Assembly: GCA_900313405.1 (NCBI GenBank)
Contig: OMQY01000136.1
Coordinates: 1-7,075, forward strand
Direction: 5' to 3'
DNA from: an uncultured Eubacteriales bacterium
GTDB lineage: Bacteria; Bacillota_A; Clostridia; Saccharofermentanales; Saccharofermentanaceae
DNA: 7,075 bases
Shown here: positions 1 through 5,817 of the stretch, piece by piece
Layout: every line of letters starts with the position of its first letter
Position numbering within the stretch: the stretch's first letter is position 1
Notes under the pieces: generated by a model
What the model saw: only the letters and a program-made list of their open reading frames with translations
What the model was told of the DNA's origin: nothing
Database searches by the model: none
Translations under genes and position numbers: made by a program

Positions 1-471
1 AAGGAAGGCTATGTTCCGATGTTTAAGACTGAGCCGGGCAGATATACATGCTGTGAGGGCGGAGTATTGCTCGGCAGGGTCCATGCGGTTAAGAATAATG
101 CCGACAAGAAGTTCGCCGGTACGGATATCGGTATGAATATCCTTGCGCGTCCGACTCTTTACGGATCATGGCATGATCTTGAGATCATCAGGGATAATAA
201 GGTCATCGCAGACGGTGAGCGCGAGATCGTAACTGTTACGGGTAATATCTGTGAATCCGGTGATATCCTTGCCAAGGATAGAGATCTGCCGGTTATCAAG
301 ACAGGGGATCTTGTCTGTGTTCTCGATGCCGGTGCATACGGTTTCTCTATGGCTTCTAACTATAATCAGAGACTGAGACCTGCAGAGGTCATGATATGCT
401 CTGACGGCAGTGTAAAGCTCTCGAGGAGACGTGAGACTTATGATGATCTGTTCAGGCTTTTTGAGGAATAA
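1..471 (+). CDS. lysA: Diaminopimelate decarboxylase, C-terminal part (5' truncated by window edge)
   Basis: This PLP-dependent cytoplasmic enzyme decarboxylates meso-diaminopimelate to L-lysine, the last step of lysine synthesis. The reading frame is open from base 1, so the ATG at 19 is internal. The 156 residues present are the C-terminal beta-barrel part of a fold-type III decarboxylase. Visible motifs are EPGRY (bases 31-45), where the Arg belongs to the substrate/phosphate site, and then ICESGD, whose Cys codon at 250-252 is the residue that reaches the active site of the partner subunit. DAGAYGFSMASNYN follows and supplies the Tyr that contacts PLP, and then RPAEV. The gene ends with TAA at 469-471. 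There is no GC-rich hairpin with a T-run after it, so some readthrough into the next operon is possible. The PLP-lysine barrel half lies outside the window. Identity is secure. Motif roles come from family knowledge. Confidence 0.95.
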   Translation, partial: KEGYVPMFKTEPGRYTCCEGGVLLGRVHAVKNNADKKFAGTDIGMNILARPTLYGSWHDLEIIRDNKVIADGEREIVTVTGNICESGDILAKDRDLPVIKTGDLVCVLDAGAYGFSMASNYNQRLRPAEVMICSDGSVKLSRRRETYDDLFRLFEE

Positions 472-476
472 TTAAC

Positions 477-493
477 AAAATTACCTTAATTTT
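477..493. repeat. Short AT-only inverted repeat downstream of lysA
   Basis: AAAATTA (477-483) and TAATTTT (487-493) are a perfect 7-bp inverted repeat around a CCT loop, five bases after the lysA stop. With no G or C in the stem it would be a weak hairpin. It could be a poor bidirectional terminator or simply AT-rich intergenic sequence. No function is claimed. Confidence 0.3.
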
Positions 494-515
494 GCCACAA
501 TTTAGCTGAGAGTCA

Positions 516-544
516 TTGTTTGTAATTCATTTTAAAGATACAAT
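516..544 (+). promoter_or_regulatory. Sigma-A-type promoter for the kinase-VWA-PP2C operon
   Basis: A -35-like TTGTTT at 516-521 is followed by exactly 17 bp and then a -10-like TACAAT at 539-544, which matches TATAAT at five of six positions. Transcription would start near 550-552, giving a leader of about 20 nt to the ATG at 573. That spacing would leave an ATG at 558 almost leaderless. A 5-bp inverted repeat (ACAAT 497-501, ATTGT 515-519) touches the -35 and might be an operator half-site pair, but it is short. This implies the kinase operon is transcribed independently of lysA. Confidence 0.6.
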
Positions 545-561
545 TAAATGAAATTCTATGT

Positions 562-566
562 GGGGG
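562..566 (+). promoter_or_regulatory. G-run ribosome binding site that sets the kinase start
   Basis: GGGGG at 562-566 lies 6 nt before the ATG at 573 and 3 nt before the in-frame ATG at 570. A further in-frame ATG at 558 lies upstream of this G-run and has no purine-rich site before it. The G-run is therefore the likely Shine-Dalgarno element, and 573 the preferred start. A similar GGGGGC (4155-4160) precedes the coiled-coil gene of the same operon, though an AGGA sits closer to that ATG. Confidence 0.5.
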
Positions 567-572
567 CATATG

Positions 573-2297
573 ATGACTTTCGAATTGCCGGATAAATACA
601 ATTCAATAGTTGTAGATTATTCGATAATCAGAGAGATGGGCGGTACATCTCTCTTTTCCGCGTTCCTTGATTATCTTGTCGGAAGCGGTAAGCCGGTCTA
701 TGTAGGAAAGAACTTTAAGTTGCTCCACTATTGTGTTATCCATCAGGCAGATGATAAGAACTATTCCGTAGCTTCTTCAATGAGGGATTTTTGTTCCTTG
801 CTTCTTGCCAATCAGCAACTTCATACTATCCAGGCTGTAGGATTCTCTGATCTCATAGATAAGGTTGAACTTCTTGATTCGCCTTGTATAGTTACGACTT
901 CAAGGAGCATCTTCATCAAGAGGCTTTTCGAGCATGGACGCAGCGGTAAAGCTGCCGTTGCGATTCTGTCGGTAGAGGGTATCGATCTTTATGATGATAT
1001 CGCTGATTGTCTGGATAATATGCCTCAGGTCGTAATAAGTCCCCTGGCTTCTCAGAATAAGTATCTTGATGCCAGTGTCTTCTGTAATATCGGTGATACC
1101 GTAATGACAGGCAAACAAAAGCCCGTTACATTGGTCACCCGTGTCAGCAGCGGTGCCGAGGGTATGGTATTCACGACTGATAACCCCAAGATCGTTGCCA
1201 AGATATATCATCGTAATGTAATTACTCCTCTTCGCTGGAGCAAACTTACAAGAATGGTATCGATGGGTATCAAGAGTATAGGTATCTGTTGGCCGCAGGA
1301 TCTGTTGTTCTATAAGGGTATTCCTGTCGGCTATACTATGATAATGGGAAAAGGAAAGACACTCGGCAACGTTTTTGACGGTCCGGATGCCATCGTTAAT
1401 AATTTCCCTGCTTGGAAGAGGATCGATATCGTCGAGACATTGATAGAATTGCTTGAGAAATATATATATCTTCATATGCATGATATTGTTGCAGGTGATA
1501 TCCAGCTCAAGAATGCTCTTCTGTATTCCTCCAATTCGGTCTTCCTGATCGACATGGATAGTGTTCAGGTCGGCAATCTGCCTTGTCCGGTCGGAACGGA
1601 AGAGTTTACGGATCCTGCACTCTGGGGGAAGAACTTCGCTGGTTTCTTGAGAAAGCTTCAGGATGAGGATTATTCTATCGCTATGCTCGTGTTCAGTATC
1701 CTTTTCTGCGGTCTGCATCCTTATGCTACACGTAACGGTGCCGAGACCTTAAGAGAAGAGATCATCGAACGTAACTTCCCGTATACGCTTGACGATTCCG
1801 ATGAGGAACATATTCCGCGTGGCGGTTATAATTATATCTGGCAGTATCTGCCTGATAATATCCGTAAAATGCTCTATTCTGTCTTTGCCAAAGGTGAGAG
1901 GATCGAAGCGATCGAATGGTATGAGGCTGTTGTAGACTATAAGGAGATACTGGCCGGTCATAAGATCGATGATGAAGAGGCCTATAAGGTGTTCCCGAAG
2001 ATGGACTATAAGATGACGGCTGAAGCAGTGGAAAAGAAGCCTGTATCACAGCCGGTTAATGTCTCATACAGAAGTCCGTTTAAGGGGGCTGATGATCCGA
2101 ACGTCTACCATGGGGGAATATCCGGGTTGGGAAGAACCAATCCTGAGCCTAAGCCGTCACCGTTTAAGCCGGCCGGTTCGCAGTATGTTCCCAAGGCTGC
2201 GGGAAATGTCCCGACTCAGAGTGCTTCTAACAGGCAGCCTGATCCGGATCAGGACAGCGGTTTATTCAAAAAGTTTAAGAAAGGCCTTTTTGGCTGA
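573..2297 (+). CDS. Atypical Ser/Thr protein kinase (YegI/TerY-P triad type) with unidentified N-terminal domain
   Basis: This 574-residue protein is predicted to be a cytoplasmic Hanks-fold kinase. Residues 1-185 form an alpha/beta region beginning SIVVDYSII (Asp15), which I cannot assign with confidence; a degenerate PIN-like fold is possible. The kinase core spans about 186-460. It has a Gly-rich loop VSSGAEGMVF (191-200), a VAK lysine (Lys210), and a catalytic loop AGDIQLKN with Asp309 and Asn314. The metal-binding Asp327 sits in DMD in place of DFG, GTEEFTDPAL (341-350) is activation-segment-like, and DEDYSIAMLVFSILFCGLHPY is a helix-F signature (Asp366). The HRD His-Arg are Ala-Gly, and the usual Asp+2 Lys is Gln311. 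Residues 490-574 are Pro-rich and probably disordered, with two SPFK motifs and a basic end, FKKFKKGLFG. It is the first gene of the operon; the VWA gene starts 16 nt later. The fold and family resemblance (COG4248-like) are well supported. Substrate is unknown, and there is no helix-hairpin-helix tail as in YegI. The ATGs at 558 and 570 are alternative starts. Confidence 0.85.
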   Translation: MTFELPDKYNSIVVDYSIIREMGGTSLFSAFLDYLVGSGKPVYVGKNFKLLHYCVIHQADDKNYSVASSMRDFCSLLLANQQLHTIQAVGFSDLIDKVELLDSPCIVTTSRSIFIKRLFEHGRSGKAAVAILSVEGIDLYDDIADCLDNMPQVVISPLASQNKYLDASVFCNIGDTVMTGKQKPVTLVTRVSSGAEGMVFTTDNPKIVAKIYHRNVITPLRWSKLTRMVSMGIKSIGICWPQDLLFYKGIPVGYTMIMGKGKTLGNVFDGPDAIVNNFPAWKRIDIVETLIELLEKYIYLHMHDIVAGDIQLKNALLYSSNSVFLIDMDSVQVGNLPCPVGTEEFTDPALWGKNFAGFLRKLQDEDYSIAMLVFSILFCGLHPYATRNGAETLREEIIERNFPYTLDDSDEEHIPRGGYNYIWQYLPDNIRKMLYSVFAKGERIEAIEWYEAVVDYKEILAGHKIDDEEAYKVFPKMDYKMTAEAVEKKPVSQPVNVSYRSPFKGADDPNVYHGGISGLGRTNPEPKPSPFKPAGSQYVPKAAGNVPTQSASNRQPDPDQDSGLFKKFKKGLFG

Positions 2298-2313
2298 TTA
2301 AGAGGAGATCAAT

Positions 2314-3045
2314 ATGGAAAGCAACGAGATGTTTAATGCTTCAGATTTTGGAAACAGTACGAAGAGAAGGCTTCCTATATGCTTTTGTCTTGATACTTCA
2401 GGATCGATGCTCGGTAACCCTATCAAGCAGTTGAATATGGGATTATCCAACTTTATAGCTTCCATCAAAGCGAATGATGATACGAGGTCTGCAACCGATA
2501 TCGCTATTATCACTTTCGGATCAAAAGTTGAGATCGTAATGCCGTTCGGTAAGATAGGAAAAGATTCATCTCTGCCTGAGATATCCGCATCCACGACACT
2601 TACACCGATAGGTGAAGGAATCCTTACGGCTCTTGAGCTTCTTAATGCCCGTAAGGAAGGTTACAAGGATATGGGTATCAAGTATTATCAACCTTGGCTT
2701 GTTGTAATCACCGACGGTGCACCTCAGGGCCCTAATGCCATGCAGAATATGGAGCTTGCCATTAAGGCATGCAACGAACTTGAATCCAATGATAAGCTCG
2801 TTATCTTTAATATCGGTGTCGGTAACAGTGTTGACTTCGACATCCTGAAGAGGCTTTCCCTTAAGAGGGAAGAGCCTATTTCCGTATCATCCGGCGACTT
2901 CGGTAAGCTCTTTGAGTTCTTAGGCTCATCCAGTTCTTCTGTTGTATCGTCAGGTATGAGCGATGATGCTCTTTATAATATCAACACTGAGCCCGAGGGC
3001 GAATCTGTTGATGTTGACGACTTCTTCAAGTTCATCGAAGAGTGA
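2314..3045 (+). CDS. VWA-domain protein, TerY/YegL-like
   Basis: This 243-residue protein carries one von Willebrand factor A domain (about 20-205), a fold that binds Mg2+ and partner proteins. The MIDAS set is complete: DTSGSM (Asp27, Ser29, Ser31), Thr97 in TLTPIGEG, and Asp134 in ITDGAP. Length and motifs fit TerY/YegL stand-alone VWA proteins rather than large VWA chelatase or CoxE-type proteins. No signal peptide or membrane helix is visible, so it should be cytoplasmic. After the domain comes a Ser-rich linker (205-214) and an acidic tail ending DDFFKFIEE. The start is fixed by AGGAG at 2303-2307, 6 nt before the ATG. It sits between the kinase and phosphatase genes, as in TerY-P triads, so it probably scaffolds or is modified by them. 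The domain is certain; the partnership is inferred from gene order. Confidence 0.9.
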   Translation: MESNEMFNASDFGNSTKRRLPICFCLDTSGSMLGNPIKQLNMGLSNFIASIKANDDTRSATDIAIITFGSKVEIVMPFGKIGKDSSLPEISASTTLTPIGEGILTALELLNARKEGYKDMGIKYYQPWLVVITDGAPQGPNAMQNMELAIKACNELESNDKLVIFNIGVGNSVDFDILKRLSLKREEPISVSSGDFGKLFEFLGSSSSSVVSSGMSDDALYNINTEPEGESVDVDDFFKFIEE

Positions 3046-3063
3046 TCGTGACAGGTAGTTATT

Positions 3064-4146
3064 ATGAGTAATGTTGAAGTAGCGGCAATCACGATAACAG
3101 GTCAGAAACACAGACACAGAGGTGTTCCGTGTGAAGATGCTTCAATGGCTGTAAATGCCGGGGGGGTTAGTGTTGTCTGCGTTGCAGACGGAGCAGGGAG
3201 CAAGCAATATACACATGCCAGATTCGGATCTGCATGTGCCGTCAAGACGATATGTGATCTTTTAACTGAACATTTCGATGCTCTGTATAATGAGAATCGA
3301 GAAGCTGCTGTACGGGCTCTTATCATTGCACAGCTTCATGTTAAGTTTGCCGAACTTATCGAGGAGCATCAGCTTGATTCTCTTGAGAGACTGTCATGTA
3401 CGCTCATGTTCTGCGCCATCAAAGGCAGAAGAATGATGATAGGACACATCGGTGACGGAATGATCGCCAGGATATCGCCTTCAGGTATCAGTCCCATAAC
3501 TATGCCGCAGAACGGATCCAATGCGTCTTCGACATATTTTGTAACGGCATCTCATGCCTCGGATTATCTCAGATTCATAAAGACTACAGTTGATGATGTT
3601 CATGCTATAGCTCTTATGACAGACGGTGTTCAGGATTCTGTCTATGATGAGAATTCTGGTCTTGTAAAGCCGGTTGTTGCTAAGATGGCCGAGACTCTCC
3701 GCGGCGGAAGGAAAAAGGCCGAGACAGATCTGACAAAGATAGTCGAGAAGCATATCGTCGGTGCGAGCAATAACAGTGACGATGCTTCCTTTGGCGTTTT
3801 GCTGATCGAAGATACAAAGGGTCCGGATGCCGGAAGCCTTCCTGTATCGGCTGATGCTTTCCCTTCAAGTACGGACACTTTCAAAGATCTTCAGAATGCT
3901 CTTATCCCATCTGTAAAGGAAGCTAAGAGGATCATTTCCGAGGCGCTCGCAAGAAAGTCTGTTACCGGCGAGGTTGAACCTGAGACAGTCAAGAAGGGTG
4001 AGAACGAGAAGGCTGCTGCCGAGACCGAACACAAGATACCCAATGTGCCTGTCGAGGCTAAGAAGAAGAATCGTATATTATATGGTATAGTTATTGTAGA
4101 ACTGATCCTGATATTTATACTTGTAATGAAGTTGTTGATGACATAA
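3064..4146 (+). CDS. PP2C-type Ser/Thr protein phosphatase with C-terminal membrane anchor
   Basis: This 360-residue protein probably removes phosphate from the operon's kinase and its targets. The PP2C_2-like catalytic domain covers about 1-250. Conserved metal-site motifs are PCEDAS (Glu24-Asp25), VADGAGS (Asp42-Gly43), IGHIGDGMIAR (Asp131), LMTDGVQD (Asp187) and NSDDASFG (Asp239/Asp240), so it should be active with Mn2+/Mg2+. A charged linker (about 250-336) follows. A single hydrophobic helix then runs from about 338 to 358 (ILYGIVIVELILIF and onward), preceded by KKKNR and ending two residues before the C-terminus. This predicts a tail-anchored protein with the catalytic domain in the cytoplasm. 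AGGTAG (3053-3058) precedes the ATG by 5 nt. E. coli YegK (PphC), paired with kinase YegI, is a reasonable functional parallel. A seven-G tract at 3160-3166 lies in the coding sequence. Confidence 0.92.
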   Translation: MSNVEVAAITITGQKHRHRGVPCEDASMAVNAGGVSVVCVADGAGSKQYTHARFGSACAVKTICDLLTEHFDALYNENREAAVRALIIAQLHVKFAELIEEHQLDSLERLSCTLMFCAIKGRRMMIGHIGDGMIARISPSGISPITMPQNGSNASSTYFVTASHASDYLRFIKTTVDDVHAIALMTDGVQDSVYDENSGLVKPVVAKMAETLRGGRKKAETDLTKIVEKHIVGASNNSDDASFGVLLIEDTKGPDAGSLPVSADAFPSSTDTFKDLQNALIPSVKEAKRIISEALARKSVTGEVEPETVKKGENEKAAAETEHKIPNVPVEAKKKNRILYGIVIVELILIFILVMKLLMT

Positions 4147-4170
4147 AAGATTCTGGGGGCTTAGGAACAA

Positions 4171-4788
4171 ATGTCTATTGAAGAAAAGAAATATGAAGTA
4201 TTACCGGGAACTCAGGTTCCTGATATCAAGACGATATTAAATGCAGCATCGGATTTCTCTACTCCCGGTGTTGAGAGTATTGAGATAAAGGGAATGACAA
4301 AGCCCGGCTCATTAGCCGAAGACCTTGATCGTGGTCCTGCTACCGAGGAAGAGATCAGAAGACTTCAGGAACTCGGCAATCAGGTATCCGAAGAAGAGGA
4401 GAGAGCTGCGGCTGAATCCCGTCGTAAGATGGAAGCTATCAAGAATAATGCCGTTATCGCTCCCGAATCTCTCACTGAACTTCGCCAGCGCGCTTCCGAG
4501 AATGTCAACACGATGAGCGAGGAGAAGCGTCTGGAGATCGAGAAGACAATGAAGGAGCAGGCTGAGCGCGAGGCTGAGGAAGAAGCTAAGCGTAAGGCAA
4601 GAGAAGAGAGAAGAGCTCTTCAGAAGGCTGCCATGGAGCAGAGCCGTGCAAAGAAGGAAGCCGGGAGTGCCGTCGATGAGGCATCTGTTGAAGAGAAGCC
4701 GGTTGAACCTGCCGAGCCCGTTTCCGGATCTGATACCGGGATCTCATCTTCTGATGAGACTATGGACGACTTCAGCGAGTTCCTCTGA
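4171..4788 (+). CDS. Highly charged coiled-coil protein of unknown function (fourth gene of the kinase operon)
   Basis: I do not recognise this 205-residue protein. Residues 1-55 are mixed and probably flexible, including YEVLPGTQVPDIKTIL near the start. Residues 58-165 are rich in Glu, Lys, Arg and Ala with helical periodicity, and the stretch from about 115 to 163 is strongly coiled-coil-like. Residues 166-197 are Pro/Glu/Ser-rich, and the protein ends MDDFSEFL, resembling the C-terminus of the VWA protein. There is no signal peptide, membrane helix or enzymatic motif. AGGA at 4163-4166 is 4 nt before the ATG, and a GGGGG lies further upstream. It starts 24 nt after the phosphatase gene, so it should be co-transcribed. 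It may be a scaffold or a phosphorylation substrate of the kinase/phosphatase pair; Ser and Thr are frequent at both ends. The function is a guess, but the gene itself is well supported by its codon pattern and spacing. Confidence 0.8.
   Translation: MSIEEKKYEVLPGTQVPDIKTILNAASDFSTPGVESIEIKGMTKPGSLAEDLDRGPATEEEIRRLQELGNQVSEEEERAAAESRRKMEAIKNNAVIAPESLTELRQRASENVNTMSEEKRLEIEKTMKEQAEREAEEEAKRKAREERRALQKAAMEQSRAKKEAGSAVDEASVEEKPVEPAEPVSGSDTGISSSDETMDDFSEFL
4742..4759. repeat. 7-bp perfect inverted repeat at the convergent 3' ends
   Basis: TCTCATC (4742-4748) and GATGAGA (4753-4759) pair perfectly around a TTCT loop. The repeat is inside the last codons of the coiled-coil gene and 34-51 nt past the stop of the opposing transferase gene. 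There is no T-run on either strand, so it is not a classical intrinsic terminator. It might stabilise the 3' end of the - strand transcript. It is the only hairpin I see where the two converging transcripts must end. Confidence 0.3.
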
Positions 4789-4792
4789 TCTG

Positions 4793-5755
4793 TTATATCC
4801 TGTCAACGATAAAGACTACAGCCAGGTAGATGATGTCCAGTACAGCTGCGGCAAGTACTATTGTCTGCCATGTCTTGGGGACCGTATATCCGAGTTTCTT
4901 CTTAAGGTGATCATGTATCGGAGTGATCAGATTCGGAAAGATGATTATCTTTCTTCTTGTAAGGCGGCCTATTGTGATCTTAAGTATGCTTAGTCCTCCG
5001 TCGATCAGGAAGGGAAGCCCTACGATCAGATAAGCGAAAGGTATGTTTAAGGAGATCGCATAATAGGCAATAAAGAAGCCAATGGCTCTGGACCCGGCAT
5101 CTCCCATAAGCATCTTGCTCGGATAGTGATTGAAGAGAAGATATGCACACAGTACACAGATCATTATTACGGCAGGTGCCGCCTTCTCGAGCGTAAGTGT
5201 TCCGCAGATCGCGGCGGAAGATGTCAAAGTTGCTAAGGTAAGGATAGTAAGTGTGCCTGACAGACCGTCAACACCGTCTGTCGCATTTGTGGCGTTGATG
5301 GATACGACGATCAGTAATACGGCAAGGACTGCATATAGTGTCCTGTTTATGCAAATACAGTTCCCGGTGATCGATATAACCGCATAGCATTTGGCAAGAA
5401 GAATACCTCCGGCGATGGCTACGACAAAGTCGAGGAAACCCTTTATATACTCTCCCCAGGGAGCAGCTGACCTGTCGTCAAGGAAGCCGAAGATCATGGA
5501 AAGGACGATAAGAGCTACTGTCAATCCGAATCGCAATGTCAGCGGGACAAATGAAAGACAGGTTACGGCAAATACAAGAACGAAATAGAATCCGACTCCG
5601 GTAGGTTTACCGATATTCACCTCGCTGCCTTCGGCGAATTTACGTCCTCTGTCATGTCCGAGAAGAACTCTCTCTCCGGGCAGGAACTTGAGCAGGATAT
5701 ATGTGATCAAAAATGCCACAGGCATACTTATAACAAATCTTACAATATCGAACAT
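4793..5755 (-). CDS. MraY/WecA-family phospho-sugar transferase (glycosyltransferase family 4), divergent
   Basis: This 320-residue polytopic membrane protein (about ten helices) belongs to the family that transfers a phospho-sugar from a UDP-sugar to undecaprenyl phosphate. MraY itself makes lipid I of peptidoglycan. Motifs in order are GKPTGVGF (49-56; MraY usually has PTMGG), FLDDRS (Asp93-Asp94), NATNATDGVDGLSG (154-167, Asp160/Asp163), MLMGDAGS (Asp219) and PIHDHLKKKLGY (His281/His283, where MraY has HHH). The catalytic aspartates are present, but the Lys usual in DDxxK is missing. It could be MraY or a relative that starts another lipid-linked glycan. GAGGTG (5765-5760) is 4 nt before the ATG at 5755. 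The ATG at 5767 overlaps that site and has no site of its own, so 5755 is preferred. It is divergent from argS and converges on the kinase operon with a 4-nt gap. Confidence 0.85.
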   Translation of the reverse strand: MFDIVRFVISMPVAFLITYILLKFLPGERVLLGHDRGRKFAEGSEVNIGKPTGVGFYFVLVFAVTCLSFVPLTLRFGLTVALIVLSMIFGFLDDRSAAPWGEYIKGFLDFVVAIAGGILLAKCYAVISITGNCICINRTLYAVLAVLLIVVSINATNATDGVDGLSGTLTILTLATLTSSAAICGTLTLEKAAPAVIMICVLCAYLLFNHYPSKMLMGDAGSRAIGFFIAYYAISLNIPFAYLIVGLPFLIDGGLSILKITIGRLTRRKIIIFPNLITPIHDHLKKKLGYTVPKTWQTIVLAAAVLDIIYLAVVFIVDRI

Positions 5756-5759
5756 ACAA

Positions 5760-5765
5760 CACCTC
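5760..5765 (-). promoter_or_regulatory. Ribosome binding site fixing the transferase start
   Basis: Read on the - strand, GAGGTG occupies 5765-5760, followed by TTGT and ATG at 5755-5753. This shows that translation starts at MFDIVRF, not four codons upstream at 5767, where the ATG would overlap the site. Confidence 0.65.
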
Positions 5766-5782
5766 ATATTTAAAACACAAGA

Positions 5783-5788
5783 ATTATA
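5783..5788 (-). promoter_or_regulatory. -10 element (TATAAT) for the transferase gene
   Basis: The - strand reads TATAAT from 5788 to 5783, a perfect -10 consensus. Transcription would begin near 5776 and give a leader of about 20 nt to the ATG at 5755. No good -35 exists 16-18 bp upstream; the position at 17 bp spacing reads ATGCAT. It may be weak or need an activator. Confidence 0.45.
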
Positions 5789-5811
5789 CTCTATTTTGCC
5801 GGAACATGCAT

Positions 5812-5817
5812 TATAAT
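5812..5817 (+). promoter_or_regulatory. -10 element (TATAAT) for argS
   Basis: TATAAT at 5812-5817 is a perfect -10 consensus, placing the argS transcript start near 5823-5825, about 20 nt before the ATG. The -35 position at 17 bp spacing (5789-5794) reads CTCTAT and is poor. That -35 region lies directly beside the -10 of the opposing transferase promoter, so the two polymerase footprints would overlap. The leader is too short for a T-box riboswitch between this start site and argS. Confidence 0.45.

Noticed and set aside
477..493. AT-only hairpin as the lysA terminator
   Set aside because: The stem has no G-C pairs and no proper T-run follows, so I list it only as a repeat.
558..572. Kinase start at the first in-frame ATG (558)
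   Set aside because: The G-run ribosome binding site lies downstream of it, and the inferred transcript start (about 551) would leave almost no leader. ATG 573 fits better.
472..572. Riboswitch (lysine or other) or small RNA between lysA and the kinase gene
   Set aside because: The gap is only about 100 nt, AT-rich, and lacks conserved structured elements; a promoter explains most of it.
900..1718. Long antisense reading frame (272 codons) opposite the kinase gene
   Set aside because: It has no ribosome binding site or recognisable motif, and the + strand frame encodes clear kinase motifs across the same bases. It is a by-product of codon bias.
573..4788. Tellurite-resistance (ter) locus as such
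   Set aside because: No TerC, TerD/TerZ or associated ATP-grasp and biosynthetic genes are in the window. Only the phosphorylation triad resembles that context.
4646..4993. + strand frame spanning the convergent junction
   Set aside because: It overlaps the coiled-coil gene in another frame and the transferase gene on the other strand. It has no ribosome binding site, and its composition is that of a shifted frame.
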